A stretch of 64,000 nt of DNA. Source: Polynucleobacter sp. MWH-Jannik1A5 (GTDB lineage Bacteria; Pseudomonadota; Gammaproteobacteria; Burkholderiales; Burkholderiaceae). The notes beneath the pieces were generated by a model. The model was not told where the DNA came from. It made no database searches and was given only the letters and a program-made list of their open reading frames with translations. Location: assembly GCF_018881795.1 (NCBI RefSeq), contig NZ_JACVPQ010000001.1:1746900-1810899 (forward strand). Direction: 5' to 3'. Positions within the stretch are counted from its first letter, which is position 1; every line of letters starts with the position of its first letter. The translations under genes were made by a program, and so were the position numbers. Shown piece after piece: positions 28,838-39,066 of this stretch.

Positions 28838-30475
28838 ATGTTTGCAGGCATGAATACCGGTGCAACGCCATCTTTGGCGCCGCATCATATGGCGTTAATT
28901 CCGCCAGAGCGTTTATCTGAAATTCAAAAAGAATATTTCACTGAGCTAGCGCACATTGCAACCAATCCTGAAGCGATTGAAGTTAAAGATCGTCGTTTTG
29001 CTGGTAAAGCCTGGCACTCCTCATGGAGCAAAGTGATTGCGGCAACTTATTTGCTGAATTCCAAGCACCTCATGGCATTAGCCAAAGCAGTAGAAACAGA
29101 CGAAAAGTCTAAGCAGAAGATTTTGTTCACAACAGAGCAGATGATTGATGCACTTTCTCCATCGAACTTTATTGCCACTAATCCAGAAGTATTAGAGAGC
29201 ATCATCAGCTCCCAAGGTCAGTCCATTCAAAAGGGAATTGTGAACTTATTGGGGGATATGAAAAAAGGTAAGGTCTCTCAAACGGATGAGTCTGCCTTTG
29301 AGGTGGGAAAGAATATTGCCACTACTGAAGGACATGTGGTTTTTCGTAATGAGCTCTTTGAATTAATTCAATACACACCGCTGACTGAAAAAGTATTTGA
29401 GCGACCTTATTTGATGGTGCCCCCATGCATCAATAAATATTACATTCTGGATTTGCAGCCAGATAACTCTGTCGTTCGTCATATGGTGAGCCAGGGCCAT
29501 ACCGTGTTCTTAGTATCTTGGAAGAATCCAAATGCTGCTATGGCTGAGGTGAGCTGGGATGACTACGTTGGTAAGGGCGTAATCAAGGCAATTGATGTAG
29601 TCAAAGAAATCGGCGATACCAAGCAAATTAATATTTTAGGATTCTGCGTCGGCGGCACCTTAACTACCTCTGCGTTGGCTGTGTTGGCGGCGCGTGATGA
29701 ACATCCGGCCGCAAGCTTAACGCTATTCACCACCTTATTGGATTTCACCAATACCGGCATTCTGGACGTCTTTATTGACGAGGGTATGGTTGAGATGCGC
29801 GAGAACACCATTGGTGGTAAGGGCGGCAAGTTTGGCATGATGTCGGGCTTAGATTTGGGCAATACATTCTCTTTCTTGCGCCCGAATGATTTAGTTTGGA
29901 ATTACGTTGTAGAAAATTATCTAAAAGGCAATTCACCGCCCCCGTTTGATTTGCTGTATTGGAATGGTGATTCAACCAATTTACCTGGTGCCATGTACTG
30001 CTGGTACTTACGTCATACCTATTTGCAAAATGATTTAGTTAAACCAGGCAAGCTCAAAATTTGCGGCGAAAAAATTGATCTAGGCAAAATCAAATGCCCA
30101 GCCTATTTGTATGCGTCACAAGAAGATCACATTGTTCCTTGGCAGTCTGCTTATGAATCAACCCATATCCTAAAGGGTAAGAATCGTTTTGTATTGGGTG
30201 CTTCAGGCCACATTGCCGGCGTGATTAATCCGCCCGCTAAAAATAAACGTTACTACTTTGAAAATAACAAGATTGCGGCAACGGCTAACGAATGGCTAGA
30301 GGGTGCAAAACAAATTCCTGGTAGCTGGTGGCCCGACTACACCAAATGGCTCGAACAATTTGGTGGTGAGCAAAAGCCAGCAAGCACAACTTTTGGCAAC
30401 GCCAAGTACAAAAAAATGGAAGCAGCGCCTGGTGTGTACGTCAAAGAAAAAGCAACACCAGAGATCAATCAATAA
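28838..30475 (+). CDS. phaC: class I polyhydroxyalkanoate synthase
   Basis: Polymerises (R)-3-hydroxyacyl-CoA into storage granules. It has 545 residues, within the class I range. The modified lipase box is GFCVGG with catalytic C270; the Asp and His partners are in ASQEDHIVPW and GASGHIAGVINPP. The N-terminal region holds the PhaC_N domain. It is followed by phaB and phaR, so this is the PHA locus; phaA is not in the usual slot but a thiolase follows after rimO. Confidence 0.95.
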   Translation: MFAGMNTGATPSLAPHHMALIPPERLSEIQKEYFTELAHIATNPEAIEVKDRRFAGKAWHSSWSKVIAATYLLNSKHLMALAKAVETDEKSKQKILFTTEQMIDALSPSNFIATNPEVLESIISSQGQSIQKGIVNLLGDMKKGKVSQTDESAFEVGKNIATTEGHVVFRNELFELIQYTPLTEKVFERPYLMVPPCINKYYILDLQPDNSVVRHMVSQGHTVFLVSWKNPNAAMAEVSWDDYVGKGVIKAIDVVKEIGDTKQINILGFCVGGTLTTSALAVLAARDEHPAASLTLFTTLLDFTNTGILDVFIDEGMVEMRENTIGGKGGKFGMMSGLDLGNTFSFLRPNDLVWNYVVENYLKGNSPPPFDLLYWNGDSTNLPGAMYCWYLRHTYLQNDLVKPGKLKICGEKIDLGKIKCPAYLYASQEDHIVPWQSAYESTHILKGKNRFVLGASGHIAGVINPPAKNKRYYFENNKIAATANEWLEGAKQIPGSWWPDYTKWLEQFGGEQKPASTTFGNAKYKKMEAAPGVYVKEKATPEINQ

Positions 30476-30504
30476 TTAACGAAGGTTTTTAAAAGGGGAA
30501 AGTA

Positions 30505-31245
30505 ATGTCTCAAAAAGTCGCATATGTAACTGGTGGTATGGGTGGTATTGGTACCGCTATTTGTCAACGTCTTGCTAAAGATGGCTTCAAAGTAATTGCA
30601 GGCTGCGGACCAAATTCTCCACGTAAAGACCGCTGGATCGGTGAGCAAAAAGCGCTCGGCTACGATTTCATCGCTTCAGAAGGTAACGTTTCTGACTGGG
30701 ATAGTACTGTTGCCGCCTTTGAAAAGGTCAAGGCTGAAGTAGGGCGCGTAGATGTTTTGGTAAATAACGCAGGTATTACACGTGATAGCGTATTCCGCAA
30801 GATGACTCCAGATGCATGGAAGGCAGTAATTGATACCAACCTCAACTCCTTATTTAACGTCACCAAGCAAGTGATTGATGGCATGGTTGATAACAACTGG
30901 GGCCGCATTATCAATATTTCTTCTGTAAACGGTCAAAAAGGCCAATTTGGTCAATGTAACTATTCCACTGCTAAAGCAGGTTTGCACGGCTTTACGATGG
31001 CTTTAGCGCAAGAAGTAGCTACCAAGGGTGTTACTGTAAATACCGTATCTCCTGGTTACATTGGAACCGATATGGTTAAAGCAATCCGTGAAGATGTTTT
31101 GGAGAAGATTGTTTCTGGTATTCCAGTGAAGCGTTTAGGCACTCCAGATGAAATCGCCTCTATTTGCTGCTGGATTGCATCAGAAGATGGTGGCTACGCT
31201 ACTGGCGCAGACTTCTCATTGAATGGTGGTATTCATACTGGCTAA
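30505..31245 (+). CDS. phaB: acetoacetyl-CoA reductase
   Basis: 246-residue short-chain dehydrogenase giving (R)-3-hydroxybutyryl-CoA with NADPH. It has the cofactor loop VTGGMGGIG, the NNAG motif, catalytic Ser in NISSVNGQKGQ and the YSTAKAG Tyr-Lys pair. The motif GQKGQFGQ near the active site is characteristic of PhaB rather than FabG. GGGGAAAG lies just upstream of its ATG. Confidence 0.94.
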   Translation: MSQKVAYVTGGMGGIGTAICQRLAKDGFKVIAGCGPNSPRKDRWIGEQKALGYDFIASEGNVSDWDSTVAAFEKVKAEVGRVDVLVNNAGITRDSVFRKMTPDAWKAVIDTNLNSLFNVTKQVIDGMVDNNWGRIINISSVNGQKGQFGQCNYSTAKAGLHGFTMALAQEVATKGVTVNTVSPGYIGTDMVKAIREDVLEKIVSGIPVKRLGTPDEIASICCWIASEDGGYATGADFSLNGGIHTG

Positions 31246-31246
31246 T

Positions 31247-31262
31247 ATTGCACTGCAGCAAT
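31247..31262. promoter_or_regulatory. TGC-rich inverted repeat upstream of phaR
   Basis: Arms ATTGC and GCAAT flank ACTGCA, just after the phaB stop and about 100 bases before phaR. PhaR proteins are reported to bind TGC-rich dyads, so it may be an autoregulatory site; equally it could be part of a weak hairpin. Another TGC-rich stretch lies close to the phaR start. Confidence 0.3.
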
Positions 31263-31363
31263 TATAGGAGTATGCGCAGTACGCAACACAGCGTATTTAC
31301 CTTTTAGTCAAACTAGGGATAAACTACGCTGATGTTGCGATGCAGTAAAGAGTAAGGAAAAAA

Positions 31364-31924
31364 ATGGTAACCCGTGCTAAACGAGCTGGAGAAGATCGGC
31401 TCATCAAGAAGTACCCAAATCGTCGTCTCTACGATACCCAAACAAGCACCTATGTCACGCTGTCTGACATCAAGAACTTGGTTATGGGTAGTGAAGTCTT
31501 CAAAGTCGTTGACGCCAAAACAGAGGAAGATTTAACGCGCAACATCTTGTTGCAAATTATTCTTGAGGAAGAGGCTGGTGGCGCACCAGTGTTCTCTTCA
31601 CAAATGCTTTCTCAAATCATTCGCTTCTATGGAAACTCCATGCAGGGCTTAATGGGTAACTACCTTGAGAAAACCATGCAATCTTTTGTAGATATCCACA
31701 ACAAGCTTGGCGATCAAACTAAAGGTTTGGGAGCTGGAAGCACTCCAGAGGCCTGGTCACAGATGATGAATCTCCAGAACCCCCTCATGCAAGGCTTGAT
31801 GGGTAACTACATGGAACAGAGCAAAGATCTCTTCATCAAAATGCAAGAACAGATGCAGGGCTCACAAAATATTTTTGGAAATTTTCCTTTTACGCCTCAG
31901 CCCAACAAAACTGAAAAAGAATAG
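31364..31924 (+). CDS. phaR: polyhydroxyalkanoate synthesis repressor
   Basis: 186-residue regulator. The N-terminal PHB/PHA accumulation DNA-binding domain reads [22 protein letters not shown], and the second domain [10 protein letters not shown] to [11 protein letters not shown] is also conserved. PhaR binds both DNA and PHA granules and represses phasin genes until polymer forms. The C-terminal third is Met/Gln-rich with a repeated LMQGLMGNY element. It is followed 2 bases later by rimO. Confidence 0.93.
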   Translation: MVTRAKRAGEDRLIKKYPNRRLYDTQTSTYVTLSDIKNLVMGSEVFKVVDAKTEEDLTRNILLQIILEEEAGGAPVFSSQMLSQIIRFYGNSMQGLMGNYLEKTMQSFVDIHNKLGDQTKGLGAGSTPEAWSQMMNLQNPLMQGLMGNYMEQSKDLFIKMQEQMQGSQNIFGNFPFTPQPNKTEKE

Positions 31925-31926
31925 TT

Positions 31927-33285
31927 GTGGCTGGAAAAATTGGATTTGTATCCTTAGGGTGTCCTAAGGCACTGGTTGATTCAGAGCTCATCCTCACACA
32001 ACTGAGTGCTGAGGGTTATGAGACCGCTAAGGATTATTCCGGAGCCGACTTGGTAGTTGTTAATACCTGCGGCTTCATTGATTCTGCTGTTGAAGAAAGC
32101 CTCTCGGCCATTGGCGAAGCGCTAGCTGAAAACGGCAAAGTCATTGTGACTGGTTGCCTTGGCGCCCGAAAAAATGCAGATGGCTCTGATCTCATTCAGA
32201 GTATCCACCCTAAAGTGCTCGCTGTTACAGGGCCACACGCTACTGATGAAGTAATGCAAGCCATTCATTTGCATCTTCCCAAGCCGCATGATCCCTTTAT
32301 TGATTTAGTGCCGCCAGCTGGTGTAAAGCTGACCCCAAAACATTATGCTTATCTCAAAATCAGCGAGGGCTGTAATCACCGCTGTACTTTTTGCATCATC
32401 CCCAATATGCGTGGAGATTTGGTTTCACGTCCCATCGGCGAGGTATTGCTAGAAGCTAAACGCTTATTTGAGTCGGGCGTAAAAGAACTGTTGGTTGTCT
32501 CTCAGGATACGAGTGCCTATGGTGTAGATATTCAGTATCGCACTGGCTTTTGGGATGGCAAACCTGTTAAAACCAAGATGTTTGATTTGGTAAATGCCTT
32601 AAATCAAATTGCGCGCGAACATCAAGCCTGGGTTCGCTTGCATTATGTTTATCCATACCCGCACGTTGATGATGTTTTACCGTTGATGGCTGAGTTTGCA
32701 GAACATGGCTATGGCGTTCTGCCTTACTTAGATATTCCATTGCAGCATGCGCATCCCGACGTGCTGAAGCGCATGAAACGTCCTGCTAGCGGCGAGAAAA
32801 ATATAGAACGCATCTTGTCATGGCGTGAGGCTTGTCCTGATTTAGTAATTAGAAGCACTTTCATTGCTGGCTTTCCTGGCGAGACTGAAGAAGAATTTGA
32901 ATATTTACTCAACTTCTTGGATGAGGCACAAATTGACAGAGCGGGTTGCTTCGCTTATTCGCCAGTAGAGGGTGCTACAGCAAATCAATTGGATAACCCC
33001 GTCCCAGATGCAATTCGCGAGGAGCGGCGTGCTCGCTTTATGGCAAAAGCAGAGGAAATCTCTGTAAAACGACTTGCTAAAAAAATAGGCAAACGCGTCC
33101 AAGTCATTATTGACCGCGTCGATGAATCCGGCGGAATTGGCAGAACTATTGGCGATGCCCCTGAAATTGATGGTTTGGTAAGGGTTTTGCCTGCTAATAA
33201 GCCCTCAAAACGCTATCGCGCAGGCGAAATCATCCGGGCCACGGTCATTAGCTCCCAAGGGCATGACCTAATAGCCGAAACTTGA
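31927..33285 (+). CDS. rimO: ribosomal protein S12 methylthiotransferase
   Basis: 452-residue radical-SAM enzyme that methylthiolates Asp88 of ribosomal protein S12. The UPF0004 domain has [14 protein letters not shown], the radical-SAM Cys triad is CNHRCTFC, and a TRAM domain ends the protein. The start is GTG two bases after phaR, so the two genes are probably coupled. It sits between phaR and the thiolase, splitting the PHA gene set. Confidence 0.93.
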   Translation: MAGKIGFVSLGCPKALVDSELILTQLSAEGYETAKDYSGADLVVVNTCGFIDSAVEESLSAIGEALAENGKVIVTGCLGARKNADGSDLIQSIHPKVLAVTGPHATDEVMQAIHLHLPKPHDPFIDLVPPAGVKLTPKHYAYLKISEGCNHRCTFCIIPNMRGDLVSRPIGEVLLEAKRLFESGVKELLVVSQDTSAYGVDIQYRTGFWDGKPVKTKMFDLVNALNQIAREHQAWVRLHYVYPYPHVDDVLPLMAEFAEHGYGVLPYLDIPLQHAHPDVLKRMKRPASGEKNIERILSWREACPDLVIRSTFIAGFPGETEEEFEYLLNFLDEAQIDRAGCFAYSPVEGATANQLDNPVPDAIREERRARFMAKAEEISVKRLAKKIGKRVQVIIDRVDESGGIGRTIGDAPEIDGLVRVLPANKPSKRYRAGEIIRATVISSQGHDLIAET

Positions 33286-33377
33286 CGAATCGAATAAAAC
33301 TGTCAGTTGGATTGCTTATTTAGTAATTATTGAGTGCAGTATCAGCCTAATAATTGGGCTTAGTAAAGGGGATTGAT

Positions 33378-34562
33378 ATGAGTCGTGATGTCGTTGTCTT
33401 AAGTGCAGTTCGTTCCGCAATTGGCACCTTTAATGGTTCCCTCAGCAGCTTTGAGCCTTCAGAGCTCGGCGGCATTGTGATGAAAGAGGCGGTTGCACGC
33501 TCTGGTGTAGATCCAGCATTAATTAATTACGTCACTGTTGGGAATACGATTCCGACTGATAGCCGCTATGCCTATGTTGCACGTGTTGCTTCGATTCAGG
33601 CTGGTTTGCCAATGGAATCTGTAGCAATGGCCCTCAATCGTTTGTGCAGCTCAGGCTTACAAGCAATTGTGACCACAGCTCAGCAAATCATGTTGGGCGA
33701 TTGTGATTACGGAGTCGGCGGCGGTGTTGAAGTTATGTCTCGAGGTATGTATGGTTCACCTGCGATGCGCAGCGGCGCACGCATGGGCGACACCAAGATG
33801 CTTGATCTCATGGTTGCTGTTCTTACTGACCCATTTGGCGTTGGTCACATGGGTGTCACTGCAGAAAACCTAGTAGAAAAATGGAAGCTTACTCGTGAAG
33901 AGCAAGATGCATTGGCAGTTGAGTCACATCGCCGTGCGGCAAACGCAATTAAAGAAGGCCGCTTCAAATCTCAAATCGTTCCTATTACTATCAAAACTCG
34001 CAAGGGCGATATCGTGTTTGATACCGATGAGCATTGCAAACCAGATACCACAATGGAAACATTGGGCAAGATGAAGGCAGTGTTCAAAAAAGAAGGTGGG
34101 TCTGTTACTGCTGGTAATGCTTCAGGCATTAACGACGGTGCAGCATTCTTTGTGTTGGCTGATGCCGAGACTGCCAAGAAGGCTGGTCATAAGCCTATCG
34201 CACGTTTAGTTTCTTATGCGGTTGCCGGTGTTCCAAACCACATCATGGGTGAAGGTCCTATTCCTGCGACTAAGTTAGCTCTTGAGCGTGCAGGACTCAA
34301 ATTAGATCAAATCGATGTGATTGAATCTAACGAAGCTTTTGCAGCACAAGCCTTAGCAGTTACTAAAGGTTTGGGTTTAGATCCTGCCAAAACAAACGTG
34401 AATGGTGGTGCGATTGCCTTAGGTCACCCAATTGGTTGTTCTGGTGCCGCTATTGCCACTAAGGCAATACATGAGCTTCACCGCGTTCAAGGTAAATACG
34501 CCCTAGTGACGATGTGTATCGGCGGTGGTCAAGGTATTGCGACCATTTTTGAGCGCCTCTAA
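33378..34562 (+). CDS. acetyl-CoA C-acyltransferase (PhaA/BktB-type thiolase)
   Basis: 394-residue thiolase. The nucleophile Cys is in NRLCSSGLQ, the second catalytic set is in NEAFAAQ, GHPIGCSG and the late Cys in CIGGGQG. I chose ATG 33378 because AAAGGGGA lies just ahead; the longer form from 33354 has no start support. The sequence resembles BktB-like biosynthetic thiolases, which can make both C4 and C5 3-ketoacyl-CoA. With propionyl-CoA genes nearby, C5 precursors are plausible. It is a separate transcription unit after rimO or part of a long read-through. Confidence 0.9.
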   Translation: MSRDVVVLSAVRSAIGTFNGSLSSFEPSELGGIVMKEAVARSGVDPALINYVTVGNTIPTDSRYAYVARVASIQAGLPMESVAMALNRLCSSGLQAIVTTAQQIMLGDCDYGVGGGVEVMSRGMYGSPAMRSGARMGDTKMLDLMVAVLTDPFGVGHMGVTAENLVEKWKLTREEQDALAVESHRRAANAIKEGRFKSQIVPITIKTRKGDIVFDTDEHCKPDTTMETLGKMKAVFKKEGGSVTAGNASGINDGAAFFVLADAETAKKAGHKPIARLVSYAVAGVPNHIMGEGPIPATKLALERAGLKLDQIDVIESNEAFAAQALAVTKGLGLDPAKTNVNGGAIALGHPIGCSGAAIATKAIHELHRVQGKYALVTMCIGGGQGIATIFERL

Positions 34563-34572
34563 AAGAATTGCT

Positions 34573-34603
34573 CTGATCGCTTAGGTAAATCTTAAGGGAT
34601 CAG
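34573..34603. terminator. possible convergent hairpin between thiolase and serB
   Basis: Arms beginning CTGATC and ending GATCAG with further pairing inward span 34573-34603 and overlap the serB stop. There is no T-run, so any termination would be weak or factor-dependent. Confidence 0.3.
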
Positions 34604-35479
34604 TAGTAAAGCAGCATCTAAGCCGACTCGGTCAAAAGCCGCGTCGGCTTTTTCTTTGACTACGGGCTTTGCTTGATAGGCTACGCTGATACCTGAGCCA
34701 TTCATCATGATGAGATCATTCGCTCCGTCACCCATAGTGATGGAATTAGCTTTAGTGCAACCAAGGCGGGAGCATGCAGCATCAAGATAGGCTGCTTTAG
34801 CTGCACCATCAACAATATCGCCAAGCACCTTGCCAGTCAGTTTTCCGTCAATAATTTCAAGAGTATTTGCTTGAGTTTGTTTAAAGCCTAATTGCTCACG
34901 CAGCTTCTCGGTAAAGAAGGTAAATCCACCAGAAACCAAGAGTGTATAAATGCCGCGCTCATATGCTCCAGCTAAAAGTTCAGCTGCGCCAGGGTTAGGG
35001 CGTAAACGTTCACGATATACAGACTCTAGTGCATCGGCGTGCACACCCTTTAGCAAAGCAACACGTCTTTTGAGACTCTCTTGAAAGTCTTTAATTTCAC
35101 CACGCATGGTGGCTTCGGTAATTTCAGCTACAGCAGACTTCTTGCCGGTGAAATCTGCGATCTCATCAATACACTCAATGTTAATGAGCGTCGAGTCCAT
35201 GTCCATGGCAAGAACACGTATATCTTGCGAAACAAGATCTGGCTTTAAGAAGCAGAGATCAGTATTAAAGCTTCCTGCAAGAGAGCGAAGTTGTTCACGT
35301 TGAGGTATCTCAAGAGGTGCGCTGGATTCAAAACGCTCAGAATAATAAGTGCCATTACTAAGTTGACCGCCAATCGAGTGCAGCGAGACACCATACTGTA
35401 AGGCTTGATCTTTTAGTGAAAAAATCAGCTTTTCAGATAAGGGGTCTCTGGATATCGCTACAAGTACTTGATTGCTCAT
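34592..35479 (-). CDS. serB: phosphoserine phosphatase
   Basis: 295-residue HAD-superfamily enzyme for the last step of serine synthesis. The nucleophile motif is MDMDSTLI, the Ser/Thr motif is LLVSGGFTFF, and the final acidic motif is GDGANDLIMM. About 85 N-terminal residues precede the HAD core, resembling an ACT-like region. It lies 18 bases downstream of mfd on the same strand. Confidence 0.94.
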   Translation of the reverse strand: MSNQVLVAISRDPLSEKLIFSLKDQALQYGVSLHSIGGQLSNGTYYSERFESSAPLEIPQREQLRSLAGSFNTDLCFLKPDLVSQDIRVLAMDMDSTLINIECIDEIADFTGKKSAVAEITEATMRGEIKDFQESLKRRVALLKGVHADALESVYRERLRPNPGAAELLAGAYERGIYTLLVSGGFTFFTEKLREQLGFKQTQANTLEIIDGKLTGKVLGDIVDGAAKAAYLDAACSRLGCTKANSITMGDGANDLIMMNGSGISVAYQAKPVVKEKADAAFDRVGLDAALLLIP

Positions 35480-35497
35480 GGCTTAATAATAATCGGA

Positions 35498-38400
35498 TTA
35501 TTGACCCGTCTTCATTGGGCTTAAAACAGCAGATTCATTCAGGCGTCTGAGGACTTGCCTAATGGCATCCAGGCGTTGCTCTAGCTTCTCAAATTCTCGG
35601 TCTTTCTGTGGCAATACTTTGAGCTTATCCTGCCCATTGAGTTGAATGTGCTTTGAAGACTGAATCAGTTGAATGATTTTCATTGGGTCAATCGGAGGAT
35701 TCGGTATAAATTGAATCTGGATGGAAGCAGGGGTTGCATCAATCTTCTTAATACCAAAGCCAGTCATTTCAAGGCGCAGGCGGTGAGTTTCATAAAAGGA
35801 CTTCGCTTGATCGGGCAGATCTCCAAAGCGATCTACCAACTCTTCACGCAAGCCCATTAATTCAGAGAAGTCGTGGGTGCTTGCAAATCGTTTATATAGC
35901 GAGAGACGCTCATGTACATCAGGACAGTAATCCTCTGGTAGTAGGGCGGGTACACCGAGATTCACATCGGTTGTTGCCTGCAGTGGCGAGAGAAGATCTG
36001 GCTCTTTACCGCTGCGCAAGGATTTCACGGCGCGATTCAGCATCTCGGTGTAGAGCTGAAATCCAATTTCATGAATTTCACCTGATTGTTTATCGCCCAA
36101 TACTTCACCAGCGCCACGAATTTCTAAATCGTGCATCGCCAAATAGAACCCAGAGCCCAACTCTTCCATAGCTTGAATAGCATTTAATCTTAGCTGCGCT
36201 TGTTTACTCAGCGCCTCAGGATCGGGAACCAGTAAATAGGCATAGGCTTGGTGATGGGAGCGGCCCACGCGACCACGCAACTGGTGGAGCTGGGCTAATC
36301 CAAACTTATCTGCACGGTGCATGATGATGGTATTGGCTGTGGGTACATCAATACCCGTTTCAATGATAGTGGTGCATAACAAGATATTGGTTCGTTGAGT
36401 TACAAACTCACGCATGACGGATTCAAGTTCGCGCTCATGCATTTGGCCATGAGCCACGCTAATACGTGCCTCAGGAATCAATTCTTGTAATGCATGTTTA
36501 CGATTCTGAATAGTCTCTACTTCATTGTGCAAGAAATAAACCTGACCACCACGTTTGATTTCACGCAATACTGCTTCACGAATAACGCCATCACCTTCAC
36601 GACGTACGAAGGTCTTAATAGCTAAACGTTTCTGAGGGGCAGTAGCGATGATAGAAAATTCTCTTAAACCTTCCATTGCCATACCCAATGTTCGTGGGAT
36701 AGGTGTGGCTGTTAGCGTCAAGATATCAACCTCAGCTCGAAGTGCTTTAAGAGCATCTTTTTGGCGCACACCAAAGCGATGCTCCTCATCAACAATTACC
36801 AATCCTAAATTGGCAAACTGCGTTTCTTTTGACAGCAGTTTGTGCGTTCCAATAATGATATCCGCCTCACCCTTGGCGATCGCTTCGAGTGCTGCATTAA
36901 TCTCTTTGGTGGTTTTAAAGCGGGAGAGTTCAACAATGCGTACCGGCCAATCTGCAAAGCGATCTTTCCATGTGGCAACATGTTGCTCAGCAAGTAGGGT
37001 GGTTGGCGCCAAAATAGCTACTTGTTTGCCACCCATTACCGCAACAAAACTAGCGCGCAAGGCTACTTCCGTCTTGCCAAAGCCAACATCGCCACAAACC
37101 AAGCGATCCATTGGGGTGCCACTAGTCATATCTCCGATTACCGCTGCAATCGCATTGGCTTGATCGGGGGTTTCTTCAAAGCCAAAGCTTTCCGCAAAAG
37201 CGGCATAGTCATGGGCCGAGAATTCAAAGGCGTGACCCTTGCGAATGGCTCTGGCAGCATATAAACCGAGCAACTCAGCAGCTGTGTCACGAATTTGCTG
37301 AGCAGCTTTTCTCTTGGCCTTATCCCACTGGCCTGAGCCTAGCTGATGCAAGGGCGCTGAATCAGGATCGGATCCGGCATAGCGAGTCACCATTTCTAGT
37401 TGCTGTACTGGCACATACAAGGTGGCTTGACCTGCATATTGCAAATGCAAGAACTCTTCGAAAATAGGTGCTTCCTTAGGTGGCGCAAGATTCAGGAGGA
37501 CTAAACCTTGATAACGCCCAATGCCATGCTCTGCGTGCACTACCGGATCGCCAATCTTGAGTTCTGATAGGTCCTTAAACAACATATCAGGATCAGCATT
37601 CTCATTCGCTTTTCCTTTGCGACGTTGTCTTGCAGTAGTAGTAAATAATTCCGCCTCAGTAACAACAATAAGATTTTCTGAGGACCAAGAAAATCCATTA
37701 AAGAGTGGTGCGGTTACTAGACCAAATAGTGAATCGCTCTTAATAAAATCTGCAATGCCTTCAAAGCCTTCTGGCTTTAATGGGTAAAGGGGCTTTCCAT
37801 CTGAGCCAGCAACTGAATTGCTTTCTTCAAATAGCTGTCGAATCGATTCTTTGCGACCGGCACTGTCGCTACAAACCAGTACACGTACTTTTTCAGTGGC
37901 AACGATCTTCCGAAGGCGGCTAATAGGGTCGGCGTCACGACGATGAACTGCAATATCGGGTACTACACAAAACTCACTCTTATCAGAGCCACCTTTTTCA
38001 AATGCTAAGCGAGCATATGATTTAGAAGTTGTGAAAAATTCATCAACATCTAAAAATAATTCTTTGGGTGGAAGAATAGGGCGATCTAAATCGTGCTTAA
38101 GAAATTCATAACGAGAAAGCGTGTCTTTCCAAAAGCCCTTAATCGTTTCCTCAACATCGCCAATACTGACCAGCCAAACAGGATCGCCCGACCTAGGAAA
38201 GTAGTCAAATACATTAGATTGCTCTTCGAAAAAGAGCGGCAAGTAGGATTCAATGCCGGCGCTGGGTATCCCTAGGTTGGCGTCTTTATAAATAGAGCAG
38301 CGACTTGGATCGCCTTCAAAGACTTCTCTCCAGCGGCCTCTGAATGCGGTACGCGAGACATCATCAAATGGAAACTCATGCCCTGGAAGTAATCGTATTT

Positions 38401-39043
38401 CTTTTACTGGATAGAGGCTGCGTTGTGTGTCAGGATCAAATGCACGGATTTGTTCAATTTCATCGCCAAATAAATCCAATCGATAAGGTAGATTAGATCC
38501 CATCGGAAATAAATCAAACAAGCCCCCGCGAATACTGTATTCGCCAGGACGCATTACTGCGCTGACAGGATCGTAACCAGCTTGTTGTAGCTGGAGCTTT
38601 AATGCAGCTTCATTGAGCTTGTCGCCTTGCCTAAAGAAAAAAGTGTGGCCCGATAAAAAATTAGGAGGGCCGAGTCTTTGGAGTGCAGTGGTAACAGGCA
38701 CCAAAACAATGTCACAGCTACCATTGAGCAATTCGTAAAGAGTGGCAAGCCGTTCAGAAACTAAATCCTGATGTGGCGAAAAATGGTCGTAGGGAAGAAT
38801 TTCCCAATCCGGCAAAAGCCTGGTTTTTAGCTGTGGCGCAAATGCGGGGATTTCTTCTAATAGGCGTTGGGCCTCCTGAGCTTGCGCACAAAAAATCACC
38901 ATTACCGAAAAATTGGCGCGGTAGCGAAGGGCGGTTTGCGCTATTAAAGCGGCATCTGACGACCCAACCAGACCTGAAAAGGTAAAGCGCTGCCCAGCCC
39001 GGGGAGCGGGTATAGGGGGTGCTAGATTTAATGCATCAGACAT
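35498..39043 (-). CDS. mfd: transcription-repair coupling factor
   Basis: 1181-residue Mfd. The UvrB-like N-terminal modules are followed by the RNA polymerase-interacting domain, where VVHAEHGIGRYQGL is diagnostic. The RecG-like translocase has Walker A GDVGFGKTEVA and the box VDEEHRFG, and the TRCF C-terminal domain closes the protein. It displaces stalled RNA polymerase and recruits UvrA. It is upstream of serB and divergent from ispD, with very little space between the starts. Confidence 0.96.
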   Translation of the reverse strand: MSDALNLAPPIPAPRAGQRFTFSGLVGSSDAALIAQTALRYRANFSVMVIFCAQAQEAQRLLEEIPAFAPQLKTRLLPDWEILPYDHFSPHQDLVSERLATLYELLNGSCDIVLVPVTTALQRLGPPNFLSGHTFFFRQGDKLNEAALKLQLQQAGYDPVSAVMRPGEYSIRGGLFDLFPMGSNLPYRLDLFGDEIEQIRAFDPDTQRSLYPVKEIRLLPGHEFPFDDVSRTAFRGRWREVFEGDPSRCSIYKDANLGIPSAGIESYLPLFFEEQSNVFDYFPRSGDPVWLVSIGDVEETIKGFWKDTLSRYEFLKHDLDRPILPPKELFLDVDEFFTTSKSYARLAFEKGGSDKSEFCVVPDIAVHRRDADPISRLRKIVATEKVRVLVCSDSAGRKESIRQLFEESNSVAGSDGKPLYPLKPEGFEGIADFIKSDSLFGLVTAPLFNGFSWSSENLIVVTEAELFTTTARQRRKGKANENADPDMLFKDLSELKIGDPVVHAEHGIGRYQGLVLLNLAPPKEAPIFEEFLHLQYAGQATLYVPVQQLEMVTRYAGSDPDSAPLHQLGSGQWDKAKRKAAQQIRDTAAELLGLYAARAIRKGHAFEFSAHDYAAFAESFGFEETPDQANAIAAVIGDMTSGTPMDRLVCGDVGFGKTEVALRASFVAVMGGKQVAILAPTTLLAEQHVATWKDRFADWPVRIVELSRFKTTKEINAALEAIAKGEADIIIGTHKLLSKETQFANLGLVIVDEEHRFGVRQKDALKALRAEVDILTLTATPIPRTLGMAMEGLREFSIIATAPQKRLAIKTFVRREGDGVIREAVLREIKRGGQVYFLHNEVETIQNRKHALQELIPEARISVAHGQMHERELESVMREFVTQRTNILLCTTIIETGIDVPTANTIIMHRADKFGLAQLHQLRGRVGRSHHQAYAYLLVPDPEALSKQAQLRLNAIQAMEELGSGFYLAMHDLEIRGAGEVLGDKQSGEIHEIGFQLYTEMLNRAVKSLRSGKEPDLLSPLQATTDVNLGVPALLPEDYCPDVHERLSLYKRFASTHDFSELMGLREELVDRFGDLPDQAKSFYETHRLRLEMTGFGIKKIDATPASIQIQFIPNPPIDPMKIIQLIQSSKHIQLNGQDKLKVLPQKDREFEKLEQRLDAIRQVLRRLNESAVLSPMKTGQ

Positions 39044-39066
39044 CTAGGCTCATTATAGAATCAGGT

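Noticed and set aside
36648..37163. Open frame of 171 codons on the plus strand
   Set aside because: It is antisense to the Mfd translocase motifs, which fully explain the sequence.
39019..39066. Longer ispD start
   Set aside because: It would overlap the mfd start and adds residues not seen in IspD; ATG 39067 gives the usual N-terminus.
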